A stretch of DNA of 64,000 nucleotides from an uncultured Lachnospiraceae bacterium (GCA_910586725.1 CAJUJL010000012.1:1-64000), one strand, 5' to 3'. Counted from the first letter of the stretch, positions 16,286 through 24,881 are shown. Numbers and translations: made by a program. The notes: generated by a model not told the origin, from the sequence alone.

Positions 16286-18247
16286 ATGAAAATAACATTA
16301 AAAGACGGTTCGTTCAGGGAATACGGTGAAGCAAAGACGGTGTATGAAATTGCAAAAGATATAAGCGAAGGTCTGGCAAGAGCTGCTTGCGCGGGAGAAT
16401 TAAACGGAGAAATTGTGGATTTAAGAACAGAAATCCATCAGGATGCCGATTTGAGCATTATTACGGCAAGCGAGGAGGAAGGCTTAAAAGTCATTCGCCA
16501 TACGGCGGCGCACGTTATGGCAGAAGCTGTAAAACGGCTGTTTCCGAATGCAAAAGTGACGATCGGGCCGGCAATCGCAGACGGATTTTACTATGATTTT
16601 GATGCGGAACCGTTTTCCAGAGAAGACCTGGACAAAATCGAAGCAGAAATGAAAAAAATCATCAAAGAAGGACATGAAATCAAACGGTTTACGCTTCCCA
16701 AAGAAGAAGCGATTGCGTTTATGAAAGAAAAAGACGAGCCGTTTAAAGTAGAGCTGATTGAAGAATTGCCGGCGGACGCCGTAATTTCTTTTTATGACCA
16801 GGGCGGATTTACCGATTTGTGCGCCGGGCCGCATCTGATGAATACGAAAGGAATCAAAGCTTATAAATTAATTTCCTCCTCGATGGCATACTGGAGAGGA
16901 GATTCAGAAAAAGCCCGTTTGCAGCGCATCTACGGCACGGCGTTCAATAAAAAAGACGAATTGAACGAGCATCTGGAAAAGCTGGAAGACGCAAAGCGCA
17001 GAGACCACAACAGGCTGGGACGCGAAATGGGAATTTTTACTACGGTAGACGTCATTGGCCAGGGACTTCCGCTTTTTACGCCAAAGGGAACAAAAATGAT
17101 TATGAAGCTGCAGCGATGGATTGAAGATCTGGAAGAAAAAGAATGGGGCTATGTGCGCACCAGAACGCCTTTGATGGCAAAATCTGACCTGTATAAGCTT
17201 TCCGGACACTGGGATCACTATAAAGACGGGATGTTTGTATTAGGCGACGAAGAGACGGACAAAGAAGTATTTGCACTGCGTCCGATGACCTGCCCGTTCC
17301 AGTATTATGTCTATAAAAATGAGCAGCATTCTTACCGCGACCTGCCTTACAGGATGGGCGAGACCTCCACGCTGTTTCGAAGCGAGGATTCAGGAGAAAT
17401 GCACGGTTTGACGCGTGTGCGCCAGTTTACGATTTCCGAGGGGCATTTGATTGTAAGGCCGGATCAGATGGTGGAGGAGTTCAAAGGATGCCTTGCATTG
17501 GCTAAACACTGCTTACAGACGCTTGGCGTAGAGGAAGACGTTACTTACCATCTTTCCAAATGGGATCCGGATAACCGGAAAAAATACATCGGGGAGCCGG
17601 AAGTCTGGGAAGAAACACAACAGCATATGCGCGATATTTTAAACGAGCTTGAAATTGACTTTGTAGAGGATACTGGCGAAGCCGCATTTTATGGACCGAA
17701 AGTAGACATCAACGCCAGAAACGTATACGGCAAAGACGATACGATGATTACGATTCAGTGGGACGCTCTGCTTGCGGAGCAGTTTGATATGTACTATATT
17801 GATCAGAACGGCGAAAAAGTGCGTCCTTATATTATCCACAGGACGTCTCTTGGCTGCTATGAAAGGACGCTGGCATGGCTGATCGAAAAATATGCCGGAA
17901 AGTTCCCGACGTGGCTTTGCGCGGAACAGGTGCGCGTGCTTCCGATCTCCGAAAAATATGAATCGTATGCCAATTCCGTACAGAAAGAACTGCTTCGAAA
18001 CGGAATTGATGCGACAACCGATAACCGTTCCGAAAAAATCGGCTTTAAAATCCGCGAGGCAAGGCTTGACAAGCTTCCATATATGTTAGTGGTAGGCCAG
18101 AAAGAAGAGGAAGAGGGAACGGTTTCCGTAAGAAGCCGTTTTGCGGGCGATGAAGGAAGCAGGCCGTTAAAAGAATTTATCGATGCGATAAAAATGGAAA
18201 TTGATTCCAAAGAAATCAGAAAAGAAGAGGCATTAGAGGAAAAATAA
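16286..18247 (+). CDS. thrS: Threonyl-tRNA synthetase
   Basis: Full-length ThrRS of 653 residues. An N-terminal TGS domain (1-60) is followed by the editing domain with HTAAHVMAEA (HxxxH-type) and the second-half motif LCAGPH. Next come the class II catalytic core and the C-terminal anticodon-binding domain. The zinc ligands that recognise threonine are present: Cys336 (MTCPFQ), His387 (SEGHL) and His518 (IIHRTS). AAGGTGG precedes the ATG. Expression is controlled by the T-box just upstream, and a terminator follows the stop. Confidence 0.97.
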   Translation: MKITLKDGSFREYGEAKTVYEIAKDISEGLARAACAGELNGEIVDLRTEIHQDADLSIITASEEEGLKVIRHTAAHVMAEAVKRLFPNAKVTIGPAIADGFYYDFDAEPFSREDLDKIEAEMKKIIKEGHEIKRFTLPKEEAIAFMKEKDEPFKVELIEELPADAVISFYDQGGFTDLCAGPHLMNTKGIKAYKLISSSMAYWRGDSEKARLQRIYGTAFNKKDELNEHLEKLEDAKRRDHNRLGREMGIFTTVDVIGQGLPLFTPKGTKMIMKLQRWIEDLEEKEWGYVRTRTPLMAKSDLYKLSGHWDHYKDGMFVLGDEETDKEVFALRPMTCPFQYYVYKNEQHSYRDLPYRMGETSTLFRSEDSGEMHGLTRVRQFTISEGHLIVRPDQMVEEFKGCLALAKHCLQTLGVEEDVTYHLSKWDPDNRKKYIGEPEVWEETQQHMRDILNELEIDFVEDTGEAAFYGPKVDINARNVYGKDDTMITIQWDALLAEQFDMYYIDQNGEKVRPYIIHRTSLGCYERTLAWLIEKYAGKFPTWLCAEQVRVLPISEKYESYANSVQKELLRNGIDATTDNRSEKIGFKIREARLDKLPYMLVVGQKEEEEGTVSVRSRFAGDEGSRPLKEFIDAIKMEIDSKEIRKEEALEEK

Positions 18248-18284
18248 TCTTCGAATAAATTTTTTGAATGAATCAAATACTAAG

Positions 18285-18317
18285 TCCGGTCAGATTGTTC
18301 TGGCCGGATTCTTTTTT
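18285..18317 (+). terminator. Intrinsic terminator after thrS
   Basis: A nine-base stem with one G-T pair (18285-18293 with 18300-18308) is followed by a T-rich run. Confidence 0.88.
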
Positions 18318-18335
18318 GCTGAAAGGAGAAAAATG

Positions 18336-18650
18336 ATGACAAGATTAGAATGTTCCGCAACCAACTGCTATTACAATGACGACAGATATTGCTGTAAGGG
18401 CGATATTATGATTGAAGGAAAAGATGCGACAAATGCGCAAAACACCTGCTGTTCCAGTTTCCGGGAGAGAAAAGGGGATTCTGCAAGAAACGCTATGCTG
18501 CATCCGGATAGGAATATCGATGTGGACTGTAAGGCATGCAACTGCGTACACAATGATAACTGCAAATGCGCCGCAGACCATATTGGCATTGGCGGAAGCA
18601 GGGCATGCGAGTGCAGGGAAACCGAGTGTATGACGTTTTGCTGCAAGTAA
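18336..18650 (+). CDS. DUF1540 cysteine-rich protein
   Basis: Protein of 104 residues with two DUF1540 units, each of the pattern C-x4-C-x7-C, a GGDIxIxG-like turn and C-x-C near the end. The first unit starts at LECSATNC and the second at DCKACNC. The many Cys residues suggest metal binding. Members are common in spore-forming Clostridia, and the role is unknown. Two adjacent ATGs exist at 18333 and 18336; I chose the second because its spacing to GGAG is seven bases. It starts only a few bases after the thrS terminator. Confidence 0.85.
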   Translation: MTRLECSATNCYYNDDRYCCKGDIMIEGKDATNAQNTCCSSFRERKGDSARNAMLHPDRNIDVDCKACNCVHNDNCKCAADHIGIGGSRACECRETECMTFCCK

Positions 18651-18684
18651 AATTGGATTTTTGAAAAGATCCTGAAAAATGACA

Positions 18685-18751
18685 GAAATGCCTCCGTTTT
18701 TGTTTTAATAGGAAGCGTAAATCGCATAATTTAAAACAAAGGAGGCATTTC
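18685..18751. repeat. Long imperfect inverted repeat after the DUF1540 gene
   Basis: The arms 18685-18708 and 18731-18751 pair over about 20 bases. The outer 11 bases (GAAATGCCTCC with GGAGGCATTTC) are perfect and the inner part is A/T rich. There is no T run directly after the right arm. It could act as a terminator on either strand or be a small inverted-repeat element. Confidence 0.6.
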
Positions 18752-18913
18752 GCTGTCGAAATATGAAGAAAAAAGGAGGTAGAATATGTTTGATTTTTGT
18801 GGCATATAGGGGTAAAATGTCTATATGGATTAGAAAATGTAATTTTTTCAGTTACTAATACAGCTAAGATTATACAGCGGCTGTCTTGATAAAAAATCGT
18901 TTGGAGAACCATT

Positions 18914-19087
18914 ATGAGAGAAATGTTGAAATTACAAGAAGCCATTGAATGTCAGAGAAGTCGCGTAGACAAAATGATTATGTATGGAATGGATGATGAA
19001 GCGTTTATCCGGGCGAATCAGAAACTGGATCAGTTAATTGAGGAATACATAGAATTAGAGATTCAAATGGCGTATCAGAAAATTTAA
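18914..19087 (+). CDS. Spo0E-like aspartyl-phosphate phosphatase
   Basis: Small protein of 57 residues starting at ATG 18914 with GGAG seven bases upstream. It carries the Spo0E family signature in NQKLDQLIEEY, corresponding to SxxLDxLI with Asn in place of Ser. The helical hairpin length fits the family. Spo0E-type proteins dephosphorylate Spo0A~P and delay sporulation. The first conserved position differs from the usual Ser, so activity is likely but not certain. The gene stands alone between the DUF1540 gene and the rimP operon. Confidence 0.78.
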   Translation: MREMLKLQEAIECQRSRVDKMIMYGMDDEAFIRANQKLDQLIEEYIELEIQMAYQKI

Positions 19088-19156
19088 AATTTATCTGTGT
19101 CAGAAATCATCCGGCAGAGATTTTTTCTGAAATTCTGACGCATCCTATAAAAAAGC

Positions 19157-19185
19157 TTGCATTCTGTGGAATCATGCGCTATACT
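19157..19185 (+). promoter_or_regulatory. Promoter of the rimP-nusA-infB operon
   Basis: TTGCAT (19157-19162) and TATACT (19180-19185) are spaced by 17 bases, just upstream of a strong leader hairpin. Confidence 0.75.
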
Positions 19186-19207
19186 GAATACTGTTAGGTT
19201 GTAGTTA

Positions 19208-19239
19208 TTTGAGAGTGGGTGAAAGCCCACTCTCAAATT
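19208..19239 (+). promoter_or_regulatory. Leader hairpin of the rimP-nusA operon, possible attenuator
   Basis: A perfect 13-base stem (ATTTGAGAGTGGG with CCCACTCTCAAAT) encloses a short loop. It is followed by an interrupted T stretch (TGTGTTT). Weak terminators with broken T runs are the type that need NusA. The equivalent operon of Bacillus subtilis is reported to be autoregulated by NusA-dependent termination in its leader. Extending that to this organism is an inference. Confidence 0.7.
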
Positions 19240-19266
19240 GTGTTTAGATGGAGAGAAGGTGAGAAA

Positions 19267-19734
19267 GTGGGTAAAGGCAAACTATATGAAGAAAAAACCG
19301 AACGTCTGATTTTGCCTGTTTTGGAAAAGAATCATTTCGAACTTGTAGATGTGGAGTATGTGAAAGAAGGCAGTACCTGGTATCTTAGGGCTTATATCGA
19401 TAAAGATGGGGGAATAACGGTGAATGACTGCGAGCTTGTTGCCAGGGAAATGAACGAAATACTGGACAGAGAAGATTATGTGGAAGACTCTTATATATTT
19501 GAAGTCAGTTCTCCCGGGCTTTTACGCCCATTAAAAAAAGAAAAAGACTATATTCGAAATACAGGAAAGAAAGTGGAAATACGCACATATCGTATGATCG
19601 GTCATTCGAAAGAATTTGTTGGAATATTAAAAGCCTATGACGCAGACAGCGTTACCATAACGGATGAAGACGGAGAAGATACCACATTTCAAAAAAAAGA
19701 TATTGCGCTGATTCGTCAGGCATTTGATTTTTAA
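19267..19734 (+). CDS. rimP: Ribosome maturation factor RimP
   Basis: RimP of 155 residues, needed for 30S subunit assembly. Recognisable features are the N-terminal alpha/beta domain (VLEKNHFELVDVEYVKEG, LRAYIDKDGGITVNDCELVAREMNEILD) and the family motif FEVSSPGLLRPL. A C-terminal SH3-like domain follows. I chose the GTG at 19267, with AAGGTGA upstream; an upstream GTG at 19219 lies within the leader hairpin and is unlikely to be used. It is the first gene of the nusA-infB operon. Confidence 0.93.
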   Translation: MGKGKLYEEKTERLILPVLEKNHFELVDVEYVKEGSTWYLRAYIDKDGGITVNDCELVAREMNEILDREDYVEDSYIFEVSSPGLLRPLKKEKDYIRNTGKKVEIRTYRMIGHSKEFVGILKAYDADSVTITDEDGEDTTFQKKDIALIRQAFDF

Positions 19735-19771
19735 AGCGTAGTAAGCGACTAAGAAATAGGAGGATATAAAG

Positions 19772-21031
19772 ATGAGTAGTAATGAGTTGTTAGAGGCGTT
19801 GACAATTTTAGAACAGGAAAAAAATATTCCAAAAGAGACATTATTGGATGCCATTGAAAACTCACTAATCACTGCATGTAAGAATCATTTTGGAAAATCG
19901 GACAATATCAAAGTACAGATTGATCCGCAAAGCTGTGAATATCATGTATTTCAGGAGAAGACAGTTGTTGAACAGGTAGAGGATCCCGTAACGCAGATCA
20001 GCCTTGTGAATGCAAAGATGATAGATTCCAAATATGAGCCGGATGACATCGTTAATATAGAAGTGAAATCCAAAGAGTTCGGCAGGATCGCAACGCAGAA
20101 CGCCAAAAATGTGATTTTGCAGAAAATCCGGGAAGAGGAACGAAAAGTTCTCTACGACGAATATTACAGTAAGGAAAAAGACATTGTAACCGGCATTGTG
20201 CAGCGTTATACCGGAAAAAATATCAGTATCAATCTTGGCAAGGTAGACGCCATTCTGACAGAAAGCGAGCAGGTAAAAGGAGAATCTTTTAAACCGACCG
20301 AGCGGATCAAATTATATGTTTTGGAAGTCAAGTCTACAAACAGAGGGCCTAAAATCTTAGTTTCCAGAACGCATCCGGAACTGGTAAAGCGTTTGTTTGA
20401 ATCGGAAGTAACTGAGGTAAAAGACGGTACCGTGGAAATAAAAAGCATTGCAAGGGAAGCGGGAAGCAGAACAAAAATCGCCGTATGGTCCAAGGATCCG
20501 GATGTAGATCCTGTGGGAGCGTGCGTCGGCATGAACGGAGCGAGAGTAAACGCAATCGTAGAAGAGCTGCGCGGCGAAAAAATAGATATTATTAACTGGA
20601 ACGAAAATCCCGCCATGTTAATTGAAAACGCGTTAAGTCCTGCAAAGGTAATATCTGTAATTGCGGATGCGGAAGAGAAGACGGCGAAAGTAGTCGTTCC
20701 GGATTATCAGCTGTCTCTGGCAATCGGAAAAGAAGGACAGAATGCAAGGCTTGCAGCCAGACTGACCGGATTTAAAATTGATATAAAGAGCGAGACACAG
20801 GCAAGGGAAGCCGGAGATTTCATGGATTATGAAAATGATTATGAAGACGAAGAGTATGAAGACGAAGCGTATGAAGACGAAGCGTACGAAGAGGAAGCAT
20901 ATGAAGACGAGACTTATGCAGGCGAAGCTTACGAAAATGAAGCGTACGAAGAGGAAGCATACGAAGACAAAACGTATGAAGAGGAATATCCGGACAAAGA
21001 ATATAGTAACGGGGAGTATGCGGATGAATAA
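19772..21031 (+). CDS. nusA: Transcription termination/antitermination factor NusA with an acidic repeat tail
   Basis: NusA of 419 residues. The N-terminal RNA polymerase-binding domain, S1 domain, and KH1 and KH2 domains (DPVGACVGMNGARV, LAIGKEGQNARLAARL) end at about residue 350. A tail of about 69 residues follows, built from five-residue units such as YEDEA and YEEEA, strongly negative and rich in Tyr. The Firmicute NusA normally stops after KH2, so the tail is an addition. Strong AGGAGG precedes the ATG. The last eight bases overlap ylxR. Confidence 0.96.
   Translation: MSSNELLEALTILEQEKNIPKETLLDAIENSLITACKNHFGKSDNIKVQIDPQSCEYHVFQEKTVVEQVEDPVTQISLVNAKMIDSKYEPDDIVNIEVKSKEFGRIATQNAKNVILQKIREEERKVLYDEYYSKEKDIVTGIVQRYTGKNISINLGKVDAILTESEQVKGESFKPTERIKLYVLEVKSTNRGPKILVSRTHPELVKRLFESEVTEVKDGTVEIKSIAREAGSRTKIAVWSKDPDVDPVGACVGMNGARVNAIVEELRGEKIDIINWNENPAMLIENALSPAKVISVIADAEEKTAKVVVPDYQLSLAIGKEGQNARLAARLTGFKIDIKSETQAREAGDFMDYENDYEDEEYEDEAYEDEAYEEEAYEDETYAGEAYENEAYEEEAYEDKTYEEEYPDKEYSNGEYADE
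20822..21028 (+). repeat. 15-bp tandem repeat array encoding the NusA tail
   Basis: Degenerate 15-base units (five codons, such as TAT GAA GAC GAA GCG) are repeated about a dozen times in frame. They encode Tyr-Glu-Asp-Glu-Ala type units. Third-position changes between units show the array is not brand new. Confidence 0.85.
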
Positions 21032-21293
21032 AAAAGTTCCGATACGGCAATGTGTTGGCTGCAGAGAGATGTATTCCAAAAAGGAATTGATCCGGATTAT
21101 CCGGACGCCGGAAGATGAAATTCTGGTGGATGCTACCGGGAAGAAAAACGGCAGAGGCGCATATATCTGTCCGAAGAGGGAATGTTTTTTTCTGGCAGTA
21201 AAAAATAAAGGGCTGGAGCGTTCTTTGAAAACTGCAATTCCAAAAGAATTCTTTGAGCGTTTTGAAAAGGAGATGGAAAAATTTGATACCTGA
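21024..21293 (+). CDS. ylxR: YlxR family RNA-binding protein
   Basis: Protein of 89 residues (DUF448). The signature is clear: PIRQCVGCREMYSKKELIRI near the start, and the GRGAYICPKRECF loop. YlxR proteins bind nucleic acid and, in several bacteria, are linked to RNase P RNA or general expression control. The ATG at 21024 has GGGGAG seven bases upstream and lies inside the 3' end of nusA, so translation is coupled. It is always found between nusA and infB in Firmicutes, as here. Confidence 0.93.
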   Translation: MNKKVPIRQCVGCREMYSKKELIRIIRTPEDEILVDATGKKNGRGAYICPKRECFFLAVKNKGLERSLKTAIPKEFFERFEKEMEKFDT

Positions 21294-21600
21294 CGGCGCG
21301 TTATCCATGCTCGGAATTGCTGCGAAAGCAGGAAAGGTGGCAAGCGGTGAATATCAGACAGAACATGCGGTGAAATCACATAAAGCATTTCTTGTGATTG
21401 TTGCGGAAGATGCTTCGGAAAATACAAAGAAAATGTTTCAAAACATGTGCAAATTCAGAAAAATTGAACTAATGATTTACGGAGACAGGGAAAGCCTCGG
21501 ACATTCTATAGGAAAAGATTTCCGCTCATCTCTGGCCGTAACGGATGCAGGGCTTGCACAGGCAGTTCGAAAAAAATTTGCATGCAAAACAACTGAATAA
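21283..21600 (+). CDS. ylxQ: YlxQ, L7Ae-family ribosomal protein-like
   Basis: Protein of about 105 residues in the L7Ae/L30e RNA-binding family, with the typical LGIAAKAGKVASGE start and LVIVAEDASENT core. It should bind kink-turn RNA. There is no good ATG at the expected place. I chose the TTG at 21283, preceded by AAGGAG, which matches family length; an ATG at 21307 would cut off the first conserved residues. It overlaps the end of ylxR by 11 bases and precedes infB by 15 bases. Confidence 0.85.
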   Translation: MIPDGALSMLGIAAKAGKVASGEYQTEHAVKSHKAFLVIVAEDASENTKKMFQNMCKFRKIELMIYGDRESLGHSIGKDFRSSLAVTDAGLAQAVRKKFACKTTE

Positions 21601-21615
21601 TGGAGGAGTAAGTAT

Positions 21616-24501
21616 ATGGCAAAAGTTAAAGTATATGAACTTGCAAAAGAGTTGAATATTGGATCAAAAGAAATCATAAACTTTTTATCTGAGAAGAGTA
21701 TAAAAGTTACAAGCCACATGAATAATTTAGAGGATTCTTCCATAGAACTCGTAAAAAGCAAATTTGGGAAAAAGGAGACGGGGACAATTACAAGACAGGA
21801 ATCAGAAACAAAAGTAAAAGAAACAGCACAGACAGGAGGAACGGTGGAGCGTCCGAAGAAAAAGAGAAGCATCACTGCAGTTTTTAATCCACAGAACAGC
21901 CAGCAGGGAATCCGGCGTCAGCCGAAACCTCAAAGACGTCCGAAAGAAAAACCGGCAGCAAAGCCGGTTGCTTCCACACCGGAAATCAAGCCGGAGGTCA
22001 AAGAGGACGCAGTTGGAAAGACCGTATCCGTACAGAGCGTGCAGCCGGCGCAAAATGTACAATCGGCCCAAAACGCGCAGCCGGTGCAGAATCCACAGCA
22101 AGTGAAAAACGCGCAGCCGGTACAGAAAACGCAGCCGGTTCAAAACGCGCAGCCGGTGCAGAAAATGCAGCCGGTTCAAAACGCACAGCCGGCGCAGAAA
22201 CCACAACAGACGCAGAAAGCTCCTTTTGAAAAGGCGCAGAATGCGCCTCAAAACGGAGAGAGGTCTTCTCAAGGATCAAAACCGGCTTACCGTCAGCAAA
22301 ACGACAGACAGCAGCGAGGCGGACGAAACAACAATAATAACAATAATTTTAACCGTTCCTATGGCAATCGAAATGAGAACCGTCCGCAGGGAGAACGTGG
22401 AGGAAAACCCGGTGAAAAAAATAATCAGAAGAATTATCAGAATAATAGGCCTGGCGCCAATCATTCTCAAGGTGATCGAAGTGGCCGTGGATTCCATTCA
22501 AATCGCCCGAAAGAATTTAAAGGCAAATTAGATCGTGAAATCAATAAATTCAATAAAGAAGCAAGTGTAAACACGGAAGAACTCCGGGGAAAAGAAACGA
22601 GAGAGCGTGCGGATAACCGGAAGAATAACAATAACAGAAAACAGGATCGTGATAAATTAGGCAAGAAACAGGAACGTTTCATCAATCTGGAAAAACACGG
22701 CGGCAAGAAGAAACCGCAGCAGCCGAAGCAGGAGAAAGCGGAAGAAGTAATTAAGAGCATTATTCTGCCTGAGAAAATTACAATCAAAGAACTGGCGGAC
22801 AAAATGAAGGTTCAGGCCGCGGTAATTGTCAAAAAACTGTTTTTAAAAGGAACGATGGTCACGGTAAACCAGGAAGTGGATTATGAGACGGCAGAGGAGA
22901 TCGCGCTGGAATTTAACTGCATTGCAGAACAGGAAGAAAAGATAGATGTAATCGCGGAGCTTTTGAAAGAAGATGCGGAAGAGGAAAGCACATTAACTGC
23001 CAGACCTCCGGTTGTATGCGTTATGGGACATGTAGACCATGGAAAGACGTCTCTTTTGGATGCGATTCGTTCCACCAGAGTAACGGATCGGGAAGCAGGT
23101 GGAATTACACAGCACATCGGAGCGTCTGTCGTATCCATCAATAACCAGAATATTACGTTTTTGGATACGCCGGGACACGAAGCGTTTACGGCAATGCGTA
23201 TGCGCGGCGCCAATGCGACGGATATAGCGATTCTTGTAGTTGCAGCGGACGACGGCGTAATGCCGCAGACAGTGGAAGCCATTAACCATGCAAAAGCGGC
23301 AGGAATCGAGATTATTGTTGCGGTAAATAAAATTGACAAACCAAATGCAAATATTGAGCGCGTAAAACAGGAGCTTTCGGAATATGAGCTGATCCCGGAA
23401 GACTGGGGAGGCAGCACGATTTTCTGTCCGGTGTCGGCGCATACGCATGAAGGAATCGAAAATCTTTTAGAGATGATTCTTTTGACGGCGGAAGTGTGTG
23501 AACTGAAAGCAAATCCGAACAGAACCGCAAGAGGGCTTGTGATCGAAGCGCAGCTGGATAAAGGACGCGGCGCCGTTGCAACAATTCTTGTACAAAAGGG
23601 CACGCTAAGAATAGGGGAGCCAATTGCCTGCGGCAGCTGTTATGGTAAAGTGCGCGCCATGATAGATGATAAGGGCAGAAGGGTAAAGGAGGCAGGGCCT
23701 TCTACGCCGGTAGAGATCCTTGGATTAAGCGGCGTTCCAAATGCAGGAGAAGTATTTGTGTCGACGTCTTCCGACAAAGAAGCGCGTAGTTTTGCCGAAA
23801 CATTTATCTCCGAAGGCAAAGAAAAATTATTAGAAGAAACCAGGGCAAAGATGTCTTTAGACGATTTGTTCAGCCAGATACAGTCCGGAAATGTCAAAGA
23901 ACTGGATTTGATTGTAAAAGCAGATGTACAGGGTTCTGTGGAAGCGGTAAAACAGAGTCTGGAGAAGCTTTCCAACGAAGAAGTTGTTGTTAAGATTATC
24001 CATGGCGGAGTAGGCGCCATCAATGAGTCCGACGTGATTTTGGCGTCTGCATCCAACGCAATTATTATCGGATTTAATGTTCGTCCCGATGTAACCGCAA
24101 AAGCGACTGCGGAAAGAGAAGGCGTTGATGTAAGGCTTTATAAAGTCATTTACAATGCGATTGAGGATGTTGAGGCGGCTATGAAGGGAATGCTGGATCC
24201 GATATTTGAAGAAAAAATATTGGGCCATGCGGAAGTGCGCCAGATATTCAAAGCTTCAGGCATTGGAAATATTGCCGGTTCCTATATTTTAGACGGTACG
24301 TTTGAGCGTGGATGCAAGGTGCGTCTGATGCGGGAAGGAAAGCAGATTTTTGATGGGGATTTAGCGTCTTTAAAACGTTTCAAGGACGATGTAAAAGAAG
24401 TCAGATCCGGATATGAATGCGGTCTTGTCCTGGATGGTTTCAATGATATTCAGGAATTTGACCAGATTGAGGCATATAAGATGGTCGAAGTTCCAAGGTA
24501 A
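21616..24501 (+). CDS. infB: Translation initiation factor IF-2
   Basis: IF-2 of 961 residues. An IF2_N domain lies at the start (VKVYELAKELNIGSKEIINFL) and a second one at about 385-435. Between them is a long low-complexity linker with Gln/Pro/Val repeats (about 140-205), an Asn/Gly/Arg-rich part (about 225-290) and a Lys/Arg-rich part. The GTPase domain has G1 GHVDHGKT at 471-478, DTPGHEA and NKID. Beta-barrel domains and the fMet-tRNA-binding C-terminal domain follow. GGAGG precedes the ATG. It is the central gene of the operon. Confidence 0.97.
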   Translation: MAKVKVYELAKELNIGSKEIINFLSEKSIKVTSHMNNLEDSSIELVKSKFGKKETGTITRQESETKVKETAQTGGTVERPKKKRSITAVFNPQNSQQGIRRQPKPQRRPKEKPAAKPVASTPEIKPEVKEDAVGKTVSVQSVQPAQNVQSAQNAQPVQNPQQVKNAQPVQKTQPVQNAQPVQKMQPVQNAQPAQKPQQTQKAPFEKAQNAPQNGERSSQGSKPAYRQQNDRQQRGGRNNNNNNNFNRSYGNRNENRPQGERGGKPGEKNNQKNYQNNRPGANHSQGDRSGRGFHSNRPKEFKGKLDREINKFNKEASVNTEELRGKETRERADNRKNNNNRKQDRDKLGKKQERFINLEKHGGKKKPQQPKQEKAEEVIKSIILPEKITIKELADKMKVQAAVIVKKLFLKGTMVTVNQEVDYETAEEIALEFNCIAEQEEKIDVIAELLKEDAEEESTLTARPPVVCVMGHVDHGKTSLLDAIRSTRVTDREAGGITQHIGASVVSINNQNITFLDTPGHEAFTAMRMRGANATDIAILVVAADDGVMPQTVEAINHAKAAGIEIIVAVNKIDKPNANIERVKQELSEYELIPEDWGGSTIFCPVSAHTHEGIENLLEMILLTAEVCELKANPNRTARGLVIEAQLDKGRGAVATILVQKGTLRIGEPIACGSCYGKVRAMIDDKGRRVKEAGPSTPVEILGLSGVPNAGEVFVSTSSDKEARSFAETFISEGKEKLLEETRAKMSLDDLFSQIQSGNVKELDLIVKADVQGSVEAVKQSLEKLSNEEVVVKIIHGGVGAINESDVILASASNAIIIGFNVRPDVTAKATAEREGVDVRLYKVIYNAIEDVEAAMKGMLDPIFEEKILGHAEVRQIFKASGIGNIAGSYILDGTFERGCKVRLMREGKQIFDGDLASLKRFKDDVKEVRSGYECGLVLDGFNDIQEFDQIEAYKMVEVPR

Positions 24502-24518
24502 GAATGGAGCAAAGAAAT

Positions 24519-24881
24519 ATGAGAAAAAACAGTATAAAAAATACAAGGGTCAACGGTGAAGTAATGCGTGAACTTTGCAATATTATCCGCGGAGAAATCA
24601 AAGACCCGAGAATACATCCCATGACCAGCGTGGTCACGGTGGAAGTGGCGCCGGATTTAAAAACCTGCAAGGCTTATATCAGCGTGTTAGGAGATCAAAA
24701 AGCGCAGGAAGATACGTTAAAGGGGCTGGAGAGCGCAGAAGGTTATATTCGCAGCAAACTGGCCAAAAATATTAATTTAAGAAATACGCCGGAAATACGT
24801 TTTATTTTGGATCAGTCCATTGAGTACGGCGTAAATATGTCCAGAAAGATTGACGAAGTCAATGGGAGGCATATGGAATGA
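24519..24881 (+). CDS. rbfA: Ribosome-binding factor A
   Basis: RbfA of 120 residues, a KH-fold factor that binds free 30S subunits during 16S rRNA maturation. Family motifs are NTRVNGEVMRELCNIIRGEIKDPRI and the later LRNTPEIRFILDQSIEYG. I preferred the ATG at 24519 (MRKNS) because it has GGAG about nine bases upstream and matches homologues; an in-frame ATG at 24504 has a poor site. It follows infB directly and overlaps nrnA by four bases. Confidence 0.93.
   Translation: MRKNSIKNTRVNGEVMRELCNIIRGEIKDPRIHPMTSVVTVEVAPDLKTCKAYISVLGDQKAQEDTLKGLESAEGYIRSKLAKNINLRNTPEIRFILDQSIEYGVNMSRKIDEVNGRHME

Noticed and set aside
18786..18810. Tiny frame after a strong AGGAGG site (seven codons)
   Set aside because: Too short to judge and without neighbours that would suggest a leader peptide.
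20822..21028. Tandem repeats that could suggest a CRISPR array
   Set aside because: The units are 15 bases, contiguous, in frame with nusA and have no spacers.
20633..21427. Minus-strand open frame of 264 residues opposite the end of nusA
   Set aside because: It is created by the repeat tail of nusA and ylxR; the composition is a Phe/Ile/Arg artefact of repeated codons.
21802..22279. Minus-strand Leu/Arg-rich and Ala/Pro-rich frames opposite infB
   Set aside because: They mirror the Gln/Pro repeats of the IF-2 linker and have no start signals.
22881..23603. Minus-strand Ser-rich frame opposite infB
   Set aside because: It is the complement of the conserved IF-2 GTPase domain; no independent support.
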